From positions 146,128 through 210,127 of the forward strand of contig NZ_JANKBZ010000019.1 of the NCBI RefSeq assembly GCF_024623785.1: 64,000 nucleotides of DNA, in the 5' to 3' direction. The DNA comes from Archangium lipolyticum (GTDB taxonomy: Bacteria; Myxococcota; Myxococcia; Myxococcales; Myxococcaceae). The notes beneath the pieces are model-generated. The model was not told the origin of the DNA, ran no database searches, and worked only from the letters and a program-made list of their open reading frames with translations. The position numbers were made by a program, and so were the translations under genes. Every line of letters begins with the position of its first letter. The first letter of the stretch is position 1. Shown here piece by piece: positions 25,133-34,684 of the stretch.

Positions 25133-27616
25133 CTACCAGGTCTTCGCCGCGGCGAGCGCCTCGTCGAAATCCAGGCCGTTGACCGGCATCACCGCGAGCC
25201 AGTTGATGGGCCCCACGACGTCGAAGACGAGGCCCTTGCCTCCGGTGGCTTCGACGATGCCGGCTCCCGCCGTGTTGCCCGCGCCGACGCCGTAGACGAT
25301 GCCCGCGCCCGCGAGCTCCACGCTCGCGAGGCCCGAGCCGAAGGTGTTGTCTCCCACGGACGCCGCCACATGGTACCGGCCATCGGGAACCTGGAGCCGG
25401 AACTTCCCTCCGGTCGTCAGCACGTAGCTGGCGAGGCGCGGATCCTTGGTGCCGTTGCGGTCGCCTCGGGTCTGAAGACCGGCCGCGTCCTGCCAGCCCC
25501 AACCACGGGCCGCGTCGAAGGCGGAGTCGTCGGCCACCTCCCAGCCCGCCACCGCCGGTGGTCCCGGAGGCTGGAAGTTCAGGGCGAAGAGCTCCCGGGT
25601 CGCGTTCAGAATGACCTCGAGGGCTGCCTGGGCGTCGACCTGCCCGACCTTCGCGTGGAGCGTCGTGCCTCCCTCCGAGCGTCCCTGCACCGTACCGCCG
25701 GTCACCGTGGCAATGGACGGATTGTCGGAGTTCCAGGTGGCATCGCAGGTGACGTCGCGGGTGAAGACGTCGGCGCCGCGGTGGAAGGAGCCGACGGCCG
25801 TGTAGCGTGCCGACATTCCGCGGAGCACCTTGAGCGCCGATGCTGGCTGAATCTTCAGCGCGTCGAGTACGACGTCACCGGCCATCGGCACCACTTCGAG
25901 CTCCAGGGCTCCGACCAGCCCGCGCCGGGTGAGCGGGTCGGTGTAGCTCGCCTGCAGCCGGGCCTGGCCCGGGTTGATTGCCCGGAAGGTGCCATCCTCG
26001 TCCACGGTCGCCACCTCCGGGTCGAGCGAGCTGAACGTGACCCCCGACGTGGCGACGAACGAGCTTCCGTCCTGGAATACCGCCGTCACCTGCAGCTTGC
26101 CGGTCGTGTTCGTCTCGACGGAGGCCTTGGGCGCCTTCACGTCGATGCGCCGCAGCAGGCGAGGGGGCTTCGAATCGAGCCGGTAGACGAAGACATTCGT
26201 GTCGACGGTATTGACCACCACGAAGACGTTCAGGCCTGGCACGTAGCGGAACCGCCCGAAGGTCCCGTTCATGTTGGCCGGTCCGGGCACCACCGTGCCC
26301 AGTGCCGGATGCTTCGTCCAGACGCGGGTGTCGATGTCCAGCGTGTAGATGTCCCCGCCTCCCTTCCACGCCACGATGCGATCGTTCACCGGATCGTAGT
26401 CGACGCCGGGATTGCCCCCGTCCTCAATCTCCCTGGCGCCCGTCGTCGCGAGCCGCACGTGCTTGGGAACGAACTTCCCCAGCGCGTCGATGGTCCAGGT
26501 CTCGGTGAAGCCCTGACCCACCGCGACGTACAGCTTGCGCCGGGGGTCGACGACCGCGTTCCGGTAATAGCCAAGGTCATCCGTCTCACCGCGGATGGTC
26601 CACTTGCCAGTGGCCGGGTCCCAGAACGACATCGCCCCTCCGCCGGCGTGGTACCAGAGGACGCGGGTGCCGGGGTCGTAGGCACTGTTGGCGCCGGTGC
26701 GCATTCCGAGCTGGGGAAGGTCGGGGTGATTCTCCCAGCGGTTCGTGTCGAGGTTGAGCGCCGTCTGCGGCCAGCCATCCCAGCCGATCGCGAGGAACCG
26801 GTCGAAGGGCGGAGGCAGGTACTCGAGCCCATCGTAGGTGTGGATGGCGCAGTTGACACCCAGCGCCCGGTCGGGACACTCCGCTCCGGGGCTGACCGGA
26901 TCCGGGTCGGTCAGGCGCAGCCACGCCCCAGTGCGCAGATCGAAGCCGTAGATTTCGTTGCCGAAGTAGCCGTTGTGGCCGCCGCCGGTGATGTAGAGCC
27001 GGTCGCGCTGGGTGTCCAAGGCACCGCTCGACCAGTCATTCATGATTCCGCTGATGCCCTCGCCCCAGGCGAGCCACTGATACTTGTCGGGCGTCGGCTT
27101 CAGGGCCGCGGCCCGCAGGTTCGAAGCCGGGAACTCGTACCAGTGTCCCGCCGCCAGCCTGGAGATCGCATCCGGCTGGGGATTCGGGATGGTCACCGTC
27201 ACCGGGTTCGACGGGACACTCTCTCCCCCGTCGTCGGTGAGCGCGGTGACGGTGTATGTGTACGTCTCGCCCGGGACGGCCGGGCGGTGAGTGAAGGACG
27301 GCCGATCGACCTGTCCGACCTGCGCCGCGCCCAGCAGCACGCGGTAGCGCTTGACCGAGGCATCCGGCGATGGCTCCCACGCCAGTGAGACTTCGAAGGA
27401 GGAGACGCTTGCCGCGGCGAGCTTCGTCGGCGAGGCGGGGCGCGCCGGCCCCGGACCGCACGCGCTGACACCGGCGTCGAACCCCGCGTCAGTGCCGGCG
27501 TCGGCTCGCCCGACAACTCCGCCGTCATCTGTTCCATTGTTTGAGCCGGTGCAGCCGGCTGAGGCCAGAACCAACACACTGACGACAAGGTTTCGAACGA
27601 GTGATTGAATGAGCAT
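25133..27616 (-). CDS. multidomain lipoprotein: FN3, kelch-like propeller, Ig-like (Big2) repeats, malectin-like end
   Basis: 827 residues. Lipobox ASAGC (Cys about 22) and an Asp/Gly-rich linker precede an FN3 domain (about 60-145), a propeller of roughly 300 residues with kelch/galactose-oxidase-like strands (RLYITGGGHNGYFGNEIYGF; RVLWYHAGGGAMSFWD), two BIG2-like bacterial Ig domains (about 475-660, with PEVATVDEDGTFRAINPG) and a C-terminal carbohydrate-binding-like sandwich (FNFQPPGPPAVAGW..., YHVAASVGDNTF). No catalytic residues are evident. It probably binds surface polysaccharide or glycoprotein. Alone in its unit. Confidence 0.8.
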   Translation of the reverse strand: MLIQSLVRNLVVSVLVLASAGCTGSNNGTDDGGVVGRADAGTDAGFDAGVSACGPGPARPASPTKLAAASVSSFEVSLAWEPSPDASVKRYRVLLGAAQVGQVDRPSFTHRPAVPGETYTYTVTALTDDGGESVPSNPVTVTIPNPQPDAISRLAAGHWYEFPASNLRAAALKPTPDKYQWLAWGEGISGIMNDWSSGALDTQRDRLYITGGGHNGYFGNEIYGFDLRTGAWLRLTDPDPVSPGAECPDRALGVNCAIHTYDGLEYLPPPFDRFLAIGWDGWPQTALNLDTNRWENHPDLPQLGMRTGANSAYDPGTRVLWYHAGGGAMSFWDPATGKWTIRGETDDLGYYRNAVVDPRRKLYVAVGQGFTETWTIDALGKFVPKHVRLATTGAREIEDGGNPGVDYDPVNDRIVAWKGGGDIYTLDIDTRVWTKHPALGTVVPGPANMNGTFGRFRYVPGLNVFVVVNTVDTNVFVYRLDSKPPRLLRRIDVKAPKASVETNTTGKLQVTAVFQDGSSFVATSGVTFSSLDPEVATVDEDGTFRAINPGQARLQASYTDPLTRRGLVGALELEVVPMAGDVVLDALKIQPASALKVLRGMSARYTAVGSFHRGADVFTRDVTCDATWNSDNPSIATVTGGTVQGRSEGGTTLHAKVGQVDAQAALEVILNATRELFALNFQPPGPPAVAGWEVADDSAFDAARGWGWQDAAGLQTRGDRNGTKDPRLASYVLTTGGKFRLQVPDGRYHVAASVGDNTFGSGLASVELAGAGIVYGVGAGNTAGAGIVEATGGKGLVFDVVGPINWLAVMPVNGLDFDEALAAAKTW

Positions 27617-27878
27617 GCGCGTGCAATCCTACGGTGCTCTCTTCCATCCCCAACAGTTTTCGTGAACGACAGACAGGGTCTGGAGCGCATCCGCGCCTGG
27701 CGCAACGTCGTTGCCTTCGTCACCCGGGTGCGTGAGGCAGGAACTGTGGGGAGCGCGGGCTACAGAGTGTGGGGGTGGCCCCCCACCACTTCAGGGCTCA
27801 GGGCCCGTGCCATGGCCCCTGCTCCCAGGAGAGCCCGCGCGAGCGCCCCATGGCATGTGAGTTGCTCGGGGGCAGCTC

Positions 27879-29756
27879 ATGCACCCCTGTCTTTCAACTT
27901 CTTCCGGCTCCGACCGAAAGCTCCCCCCTCCATGGCTGGCAGCCGCGCGATGCGCGCACTCCCTGCTGTGGGTCCTTCCACTGCTGTTCTGGCTGGGATG
28001 CTCCACCGGCAGCACGACGACTCCCATTGACAATCCCGGTGGCCAGGACGCTGGCTGCGTCGAGCCCCCGCCCAAGGACGGCTCCAACGCGGGTGTGCCG
28101 GCCGACGTGCTCGCCCCCAGCCGCCTGTTGCGGCGTGCCTCGCTGGCGCTGAGGGGAACGCCTCCGACGGACGAGGAGTTCGCCGCGCTGGAGGCCGCCG
28201 GGGACGAGGCCGCGCAGCGCGCCTACGTCTCGGCCTTCGTGGACCGGGCGCTCGAGCAGCCCTCCTTCTACCGGACGCTGTTCGAGACGGCGCGCGACTG
28301 GTTCAACATCCCGCCCGTGGGGCCGTCGGCGGATCCGCCGGAGTATGGCTTGCAGCAGCAGCGCTCCCTCGTCCGGTGCGCGGCCGACACCCCGAAGGCC
28401 GGGGCCTGGAAGTACTTCCGCGGCGACGAGAAGGCCTGTCAGGGCCAGAAGCCGGATGGAACCCCCGCGGCGGAGCGCTCCATCGAGCCCTGGTGGGCGC
28501 CGGGCACGACGGCGGTGCTGGTCGGTTACGCGGCGAGCGTGGCGGCCACGGGGCAGACCTACGACGCGAGCGGCTTCCCGGTGACGGTGACCTGCGCCAC
28601 CGCGGGCCCGGTCGCCAACTGTGGCTGCGGGCCCGCTGCCGTGCGCTGCCACGCCGACACGGGAAGCTATCCGGGCTGGGAGGACTACGGGCTCCACAAC
28701 CCGCAGGGGCAGCGGCGGCTCGTCGCCGAGGAACCCGCCCGGCTGTTCGCGCACCTCGGCTGGCACGACCGGCCGATGACGGACCTCATCCTCGGCAGCT
28801 ACTCCGTGGGGCCCACGCGCCTGCAGGCCGCCTACGTGATGCAGGGGCTCGCCGGCGAGTTGACGTACCTGCTCGACGACGACTCCTGGTGGAGGCCGTC
28901 GCGCTTCGCCAGCGCGCCGGTCGACCCCGAGCACTCCCAGGGCGATCCGACCGCCTGGCGCGAGTACTCCGTCCCGGCCCGCAACCCCTTCTTCCTGGAG
29001 GAGCGAGACTACCGGTACGACCCGCGCACGCAGTCCACGGCCATGAAGGGCATCCCCGCCGCGGGCATGCTCACCAGCCTCGGCTTCCTCAGCGCCTTCA
29101 CCCGCGAGCGCGTGCGCGGCGCGCGGGCGCTGGAGATGCTGGCGTGCGAGGAGCTCTCCCCGCCGCAGGGACAGGAGTTCAACGAGTACCGGAGGGACCC
29201 GGGGACGGAGGGGCCCTGCCAGCACTGCCACCGCCGGGTGGATCCGGCGGCCATCCACTTCAAGCGCTACGCGAAGATAGGGCACGGGTTCGAGGGCCAT
29301 GGTGCGACCTACCCGATGCCGGGCGTGGGCACGGTGTGGCACTGGCCCGCGCGGTGGCGCACCGGCGAGTACCCCTATCACTCCGACCCGTTCAGCCATT
29401 GGAACCGCTGGTACATGCCCGACACGCTCCTGACGCCCGTCACGCAGGCCCAGGCCGAGGCGAACCCGGAGGCCGTCTTCATCGACTTCCTCCCGCCGGA
29501 GCAGAACCTGCTGGGCCAGGTGAGTGACGGGACGGTGGGGCCGCTGGGCTTCGCCAAGCTCATCGTCGCCTCGGGCTCGTTCGACCGGTGTGTCGTGCGC
29601 CACCTGCACGCGCAGGTGATGGGGCGGGACATCGACCCGGCGAAGGAGGCGGGCTACCTGGAGGACCAGGTGGCGCGCTTCATCTCCGGGGGCCGCAAGG
29701 TCCGGCCGTACGTCAAGGCACTCACGCAGTCGGACCTCTTCAAGAGGGGGCGCTGA
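27879..29756 (+). CDS. DUF1549/DUF1588/DUF1585-like lipoprotein
   Basis: 625 residues. The signal region ends LFWLGC (lipobox). The N-terminal RLLRRASLALRGTPPTDEEF matches the DUF1549 opening. A CQHCHRRVDPAAIHF motif resembles the DUF1588 CxxCH motif and could bind c-type heme. The C-terminal part (FDRCVVRHLHAQVMGRDID, then FISGGRKVRPYVKALTQSD) resembles DUF1585. A second cysteine-rich patch CGCGPAAVRC lies mid-protein. In other bacteria this set is paired with DUF1501/DUF1552 proteins, as here. Function is unknown; polysaccharide degradation has been proposed for such sets. First gene of a three-gene operon. Confidence 0.8.
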   Translation: MHPCLSTSSGSDRKLPPPWLAAARCAHSLLWVLPLLFWLGCSTGSTTTPIDNPGGQDAGCVEPPPKDGSNAGVPADVLAPSRLLRRASLALRGTPPTDEEFAALEAAGDEAAQRAYVSAFVDRALEQPSFYRTLFETARDWFNIPPVGPSADPPEYGLQQQRSLVRCAADTPKAGAWKYFRGDEKACQGQKPDGTPAAERSIEPWWAPGTTAVLVGYAASVAATGQTYDASGFPVTVTCATAGPVANCGCGPAAVRCHADTGSYPGWEDYGLHNPQGQRRLVAEEPARLFAHLGWHDRPMTDLILGSYSVGPTRLQAAYVMQGLAGELTYLLDDDSWWRPSRFASAPVDPEHSQGDPTAWREYSVPARNPFFLEERDYRYDPRTQSTAMKGIPAAGMLTSLGFLSAFTRERVRGARALEMLACEELSPPQGQEFNEYRRDPGTEGPCQHCHRRVDPAAIHFKRYAKIGHGFEGHGATYPMPGVGTVWHWPARWRTGEYPYHSDPFSHWNRWYMPDTLLTPVTQAQAEANPEAVFIDFLPPEQNLLGQVSDGTVGPLGFAKLIVASGSFDRCVVRHLHAQVMGRDIDPAKEAGYLEDQVARFISGGRKVRPYVKALTQSDLFKRGR

Positions 29757-29757
29757 C

Positions 29758-30747
29758 ATGAACCGCTACGCTTTGCTCCTCGTACTCCCCTGGCTTGCCT
29801 CCTGTAGCTCGGAGGTGACTCAGGCCACCATCCTCGACCAGTGCGGCACGCCGGCGACCTCGGAAACCCTGCGCGTCATGGAGGGCCTCAAGCCGCACTG
29901 CGAGGGGTGTCACGCGCAGGGCACGCGCGGCTACTTCGCCTCGGTGGAGGCCTTCCAGAGCCTGCTCGTCTCGGACTCCCGGCTGGTGAAGGCGGGCAGC
30001 CCCGATGACAGCGAGCTGGTGAAGCTCCTGGAGGGCCGGGGCACCGGCGCCTTCAAGCAGATGCCCATCGGCCAGAAATCCTACGCGCAGCTCGTCTCGG
30101 AAGGCTCCGCGACGCTCACCGTGGAGGCTGTGCGCGCATGGATAAAGGGGATCGGCGTGCAGCAGCGCGACTCCCGGCCGAACCCCGACGCCCCGCGCAT
30201 CACCCGCATGAGCGCCGACCAGGTTCAGCGCGCGCTCTACCAGCAGCTCGGGCTGGGGTACGACGACTTCTTCGTCAATGCCAAGGAGTTCGGCTTCGAC
30301 ATGGCGGAGTCCCGGGGCGAGGACCACCTCCCGCTCCAGTCGCCGGACGCCATCCCCTCACCCCGGCAGTACATCTCCGGCGAGCGCTACCACGGGCTGG
30401 GCGGAGGCTCGGTGATGAACCAGGTCTCCGCGGACCGGACCCCCGCGCCCACCTTCGCCCTGACGCTGACGCAGGTCTCCCAGCGCTGGTGCCGGCGGGC
30501 CCTCGCCAAGCCGGACAACACGGCGCTGTTCCCGAAGGGCGCGGCGCGCACGGCGAACCCGGCCGACGTCAAGGCCACGCTGAAGCGCTGGTCTCTCCAC
30601 TTCCTGGGGGAGCGCTTCACCGACGCGCAGGTGGACGAGCTGTACACGGACGTCTTCGTGCCGCTCGCGACTCCGACCGACACCGAGCCCGCCTACGTGG
30701 GGGCCTGCTCGTACTTCATTCGCCACCCGCACTGGATCTTCTACTGA
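29758..30747 (+). CDS. heme-binding-motif lipoprotein in the DUF1501 operon
   Basis: 329 residues. Lipobox LASC (Cys about 16), then one c-type heme motif CEGCH (about residue 48) in a cytochrome-like N-terminal domain; a second domain of about 180 residues is not recognised. It starts 1 bp after the previous stop and ends 7 bp before the DUF1501 gene, so the three are translated from one message. It is probably an envelope electron carrier or a structural partner of its neighbours. Confidence 0.8.
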   Translation: MNRYALLLVLPWLASCSSEVTQATILDQCGTPATSETLRVMEGLKPHCEGCHAQGTRGYFASVEAFQSLLVSDSRLVKAGSPDDSELVKLLEGRGTGAFKQMPIGQKSYAQLVSEGSATLTVEAVRAWIKGIGVQQRDSRPNPDAPRITRMSADQVQRALYQQLGLGYDDFFVNAKEFGFDMAESRGEDHLPLQSPDAIPSPRQYISGERYHGLGGGSVMNQVSADRTPAPTFALTLTQVSQRWCRRALAKPDNTALFPKGAARTANPADVKATLKRWSLHFLGERFTDAQVDELYTDVFVPLATPTDTEPAYVGACSYFIRHPHWIFY

Positions 30748-30754
30748 GGCCCCC

Positions 30755-32347
30755 ATGAAACTCTCTCGTCGCAATCTCTTTCAAGCGGCCTTCGGGGCCG
30801 CGCAGGTCGGGCTGCTGGCGCGGTATGGACTGCCGACGTCGATGGCGCAGTCAGCGTCGGGCCGGCCCACGAAGATGCTGGCCATCTGGCTGGTGGGCGG
30901 ACTGCATTGGGAGTCCTTCTTCGCGCCGATGACTCGCGCGGGCATCCAGAAGTTCATTCCTCCCGCGCAGGGAGGCAACTACGCCTACGGGTACAACCCC
31001 GAGCAGGTGGAGCACCTGGACCGCTCTCCGGTGGACCTGCTGGCCCCCGGGCCCGCGCGCAAGCTGCGCGTGCCCGTCTACTGGAACTGGGCCAACCCGG
31101 CGGACAGGAACGGGAGCAATCCCGTCGTCGGCAACGCCCAGATCTACCGCCCGGAGGGGTACGTGTGGGCCGACCCGAAGTACAAGCTCTACGAGAAGGC
31201 GGTGCTGCTGGTGGGGGCGGACCAGGGGACGGCCGCGCACGCCAGCGGCCTCATCGCGAGCATGTCCGGTGTCGCCGGCTCCACCTTCCGGGCCCCGGCG
31301 GTGCAGGCCGTCGTCGCCAACGCCATGGCGTCACGCTTCCCGGACCGGGCCCTGCCCAATGTCGCCCTGGGCGGAATGCTGCCCATGGCGCTCGGGCTGC
31401 CCGCGCTGGCGAACCCGACGCTGCTCTCCTCCAGCGCGACGGTGGAGCCCACGCTCTCCGACCGGCGTGACGGCACGTGGAACGGCCTGCGAGCGCGGAA
31501 GGATGAGCCGAATCTCGCCTTCGATGGCACGCCGATGTCCGGCACGGTGCCCGCGACGGCGGTGGACTCGGCCCTGCTCAAGGCAGTGCGGCGCGAGCGC
31601 GGCACCTCCACCGCTGGCACGGATGCGTACATGGAGCAGCTCTACGACACGTACAAGGGCGCCAGCCGCACGATTCGCCGGGACATGCTGTCGGTGCTCG
31701 AGAAGACGCCCGCCTGGGAGAAGCTCAAGGCCGACCCCGCCTATCCCGAGGACTGGATGGCCTGCACCGGCTATGCGGATGCCTGCGGCATGATGCAGTC
31801 GATGGGGGACTATGCGTTCGCGCTCCAGTTGCTGAAGTCCGACCTGGTGTCGACCGTCACCCTGCGGGGGACGAGCATCGAAGGCTTCACCTTCGACTCC
31901 CACTTCGTCAACGGGCAGATCGTGCATGCCCAGTACCTGCGCATCGCGTTCGAGATGGTGGGGCGCATGTGCCTGGAGATGAGCCTGACTCCGAGCCGCT
32001 CGGACCCGTCCCGTTCGCTGCTGGATGAGACGCTCGTCTACGTCTACAGCGACTTCGGGCGGACGTTCCCCAAGGTGGGCAGCGACCACCACCCCGCGAC
32101 GTGTGCCCTCCTGGTGGGGGGCGGCATCCAGGGGAACCAGATGCTCGGCGGCTACGACGAGACGATGGAGGGCTCGCCCATGGGCATTCCGGTGAGGCTC
32201 GTCGAGGAGTCCGGGGACATCGTGACGCGGTCGCCGCGCTCGCAGGACATCGCGGCGACGGTGCTCCGCGCCTACGGGTTGGTGCCCGGGAAGGACTTCT
32301 TCATCCCGGGAGGCTACGGCGTCTTCGATGGCGTCGTGAGGACCTGA
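30755..32347 (+). CDS. DUF1501-family protein, Tat-exported
   Basis: 530 residues. The N-terminus MKLSRRNLFQAAFGAA is a twin-arginine signal, so the protein is exported folded. The family belongs to the alkaline-phosphatase/sulfatase-like superfamily; YSDFGRTFPKVGSDHHPATC near residue 430 holds the metal-ligand-like Asp and His residues, typical of DUF1501. It is the last gene of the operon with the two lipoproteins and is followed by an 11-bp-stem terminator. Substrate unknown. Confidence 0.87.
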   Translation: MKLSRRNLFQAAFGAAQVGLLARYGLPTSMAQSASGRPTKMLAIWLVGGLHWESFFAPMTRAGIQKFIPPAQGGNYAYGYNPEQVEHLDRSPVDLLAPGPARKLRVPVYWNWANPADRNGSNPVVGNAQIYRPEGYVWADPKYKLYEKAVLLVGADQGTAAHASGLIASMSGVAGSTFRAPAVQAVVANAMASRFPDRALPNVALGGMLPMALGLPALANPTLLSSSATVEPTLSDRRDGTWNGLRARKDEPNLAFDGTPMSGTVPATAVDSALLKAVRRERGTSTAGTDAYMEQLYDTYKGASRTIRRDMLSVLEKTPAWEKLKADPAYPEDWMACTGYADACGMMQSMGDYAFALQLLKSDLVSTVTLRGTSIEGFTFDSHFVNGQIVHAQYLRIAFEMVGRMCLEMSLTPSRSDPSRSLLDETLVYVYSDFGRTFPKVGSDHHPATCALLVGGGIQGNQMLGGYDETMEGSPMGIPVRLVEESGDIVTRSPRSQDIAATVLRAYGLVPGKDFFIPGGYGVFDGVVRT

Positions 32348-32388
32348 GCGAAGAAGTGAGCGAGGCAGGACCTCCCTGCCCCTCATGC

Positions 32389-32415
32389 CCCGCCTCCGGT
32401 CTTCCCGGAGGCGGG
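32389..32415 (+). terminator. intrinsic terminator-like hairpin after the DUF1501 operon
   Basis: A perfect 11-bp stem (CCCGCCTCCGG / CCGGAGGCGGG) with a 5-nt loop lies 42 bp after the DUF1501 stop. There is no U-run, as is common in very GC-rich genomes. Confidence 0.6.
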
Positions 32416-32541
32416 CGCCGTTCGAAGCCGCGAGGAACCGTCATGCGGAAAAGAGCTCCAGGCCCCTGCCACGCACCAGAGGGGAGCGCGGCCTGTCCAC
32501 CCTGGTCAGCCAAGGGGTGAGGGTCGTCGCGTACGGGAACG

Positions 32542-34590
32542 TCAAGGCTTGCCGGAAGCCTGTGCCGCCTGCTTCTCGAAGACGTAGCGCTGCTGGGGCA
32601 GCTCGAGCACGAGCGTGGTGCCCCCCGCTTCCTGCTTGGCCTGGAGCTCGAAGCCGGCCAGGGGCGGGTCCATCAGGATGAGCGTGCGCGAGCCGTCCTT
32701 CTCCTGCTTCTCGCCCACGCTGCTGCGCCACTCGCCCGCGTCGAACACCGCGCCCGAGCCCTCGACGCGCAGGGTGACGCGCCCGAGGCCCTCGTTGTGC
32801 CAGGTGCCGGCCAGCGTCTTCAGCCACTCCAGGTCCGGCTTCACGCGGATGTCGGTCATCCCCTTCTCGAGCTGCTCGCGCCGGTTCTTCAGGGTGAAGT
32901 CGAGCTGATTGCGCGCCTCGTCGCGGCCGTCGAAGAGGATCTCCAGGAACTTGCGGCGGACGGCGTTGCGGAAGGGGCCATCACCCTGGACGTTGGTGAG
33001 GAGGACGACGCCCACGTTGGCATCGGGCAGGAAGAACATGTCCGAGCTGAAGCCCAGCGTGTTGCCGCCGTGTTGGATGAGGCGGGCGCCGTGGTCCTCG
33101 CCCACCATGAGCCCCAGCCCGTAGCTCTTCGTGTTGGTCATCTTCACCTGGGGCTCGCGGCGCGCGAGCAGGTTGGCCTCGGAGACGAGCTGCTGGCCCT
33201 CGGGTGTGCGGCCGTTGGAGAGCTCGAGCATCACGTAGCGCTCCATGTCCCGGAGGTTGGACCAGGCGCCGCCGGCGGGGCGGACGGGGACGACGGCTTC
33301 TTCGACGGACAGAGGCAGGGGCGCGTATTCGAACGTCGCCGTCATCCCGTGCGGAGAGGCGTGCTCGAGCTTCGCGGCGCGGGCGAAGTCGAAGGTGGTG
33401 GACTTCATGCCGAGCGCATCGAAGACGCGCGTCTGCATCACGCGGTCATACGCCTGGCCGAGCGGGAGCCTCGGCTCGGCGGCGTGCGCGGCCATGTAGC
33501 CACCGGCCGTCACCATGGGGTTGCTGTACTGGTACGTCTCGCCGATGCCCGTGGTGGGCTTCATCCGGCGCATCTCGGCGATGCGCTGCTCGCCGGTGAA
33601 GCCCGCGTACTCGAAGAGCATCTCCATGTCCTGGCGCGGCATGCCGGTGCACGCGCACACGGTGTTCTGCACGGTGAGCTTCTTCGTCACCTCGGCATCG
33701 GCGAGCGAGAAGTCGGGCAGGAGCTGGGTTGCCGGGGTCTTCCAGGTGAAGCGGCCCTCGTCCACCAGGCGCGCCATCATCAGCGTGGTGAGCGACTTGC
33801 TCGTGGAGCCGATGAGGAAGAGCGTCCGCGGCGTCACGGGCTCCGGCTTGCCGAGCTCCCGCACCCCGAAGCCCTTCTCGTAGAGGACCCGGTTGCCCTG
33901 GACGACGGCGACGGCCACACCCGGAATCTTCATCGTCGCGCGAGCCTGCTCGAGGAAGGACTCGAAGGAGCGGAGCCGCTCGGGGGTGAGGGGCAGCGGG
34001 GCCTTGCCGGCGAAGGACTCCTCGTCGAGCCGGGCGGACTTGAAGCCGAGGAGGACCTGATTGGCCTGGGCGCCGCGGCGCTCCATGGCGGCGGCGGCAC
34101 CATCCAGGAGGATGACGTAGTTGGTGTCACCCTTGCGCCGCGCGAGGCCGAGGATGACGCGCAGCTCCTGCGCGGGGGGCTCGTAGGTGTTCTGGAAGAC
34201 CTCGTCCCAGCCGTCCTGCGCGGGCGGGCGGGCCGCGTGCATCACGGGGAGGGCGAAGCCGGGCCGGGTCTGCTTCCAGGCCTCGGCGAGAGCATGCTCG
34301 GCGGACGGGCCGGGCACCTCCAGCAGGGTGAGACGGAGCTGCCGCTCGGGGTCCTCGAGCAGCAGACGGCCATCCTCCTCGGTGACGTACCACCCGGCGG
34401 ACACGGTGAAGGGCGTGCTCGAGGCCGTCTTCATGGGTGTGGCCGCGTCGAGCTTCCGGGCCTGGACGGTGGTGGGCGAGGGCGCGGGAGCGGTGGCCGG
34501 GGGGGCTGGGGCGGAGGAGGGTGGAGCGGCGGTGGTCGTCGCCGCGGTACACGAGGTGAGCAGCAGAAGGGGAAGGGCGCGCAGGCGCAT
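32542..34590 (-). CDS. serine hydrolase lipoprotein, beta-lactamase/D-alanyl-D-alanine carboxypeptidase class C-like
   Basis: 682 residues. Lipobox LLTSC (Cys14) and a Pro/Ala-rich linker are followed by an N-terminal domain of about 140 residues. The beta-lactamase-fold domain has SxxK in GSTSKSL (Ser262, Lys265), YxN in YQYSNPM, and the third motif HGGNTLGFSS. A C-terminal beta domain of about 110 residues (lipocalin-like, DUF3471-type) completes it. It probably acts on peptidoglycan peptides or other esters at the envelope; resistance is not implied. Confidence 0.88.
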   Translation of the reverse strand: MRLRALPLLLLTSCTAATTTAAPPSSAPAPPATAPAPSPTTVQARKLDAATPMKTASSTPFTVSAGWYVTEEDGRLLLEDPERQLRLTLLEVPGPSAEHALAEAWKQTRPGFALPVMHAARPPAQDGWDEVFQNTYEPPAQELRVILGLARRKGDTNYVILLDGAAAAMERRGAQANQVLLGFKSARLDEESFAGKAPLPLTPERLRSFESFLEQARATMKIPGVAVAVVQGNRVLYEKGFGVRELGKPEPVTPRTLFLIGSTSKSLTTLMMARLVDEGRFTWKTPATQLLPDFSLADAEVTKKLTVQNTVCACTGMPRQDMEMLFEYAGFTGEQRIAEMRRMKPTTGIGETYQYSNPMVTAGGYMAAHAAEPRLPLGQAYDRVMQTRVFDALGMKSTTFDFARAAKLEHASPHGMTATFEYAPLPLSVEEAVVPVRPAGGAWSNLRDMERYVMLELSNGRTPEGQQLVSEANLLARREPQVKMTNTKSYGLGLMVGEDHGARLIQHGGNTLGFSSDMFFLPDANVGVVLLTNVQGDGPFRNAVRRKFLEILFDGRDEARNQLDFTLKNRREQLEKGMTDIRVKPDLEWLKTLAGTWHNEGLGRVTLRVEGSGAVFDAGEWRSSVGEKQEKDGSRTLILMDPPLAGFELQAKQEAGGTTLVLELPQQRYVFEKQAAQASGKP

Positions 34591-34684
34591 GTGCTGGAAT
34601 CTCCGGACAGGAAGACTGCTTCGGCAGCCTCGCCCAGAACGAACGGGCGGGAATCCGATTGCGTCCGATGCTCCAGCGTCATCG

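Noticed and set aside
25370..27388. 672-codon plus-strand open frame opposite the kelch/Ig-like lipoprotein
   Set aside because: Arg/His/Val-rich composition with no domain pattern; it is the GC-driven antisense shadow of the lipoprotein gene, which has a signal, lipobox and domains.
27894..29759. 621-codon minus-strand frame opposite the DUF1549-like gene
   Set aside because: Low-complexity Arg/Gly/Val sequence covering the whole real gene; no start signal or family.
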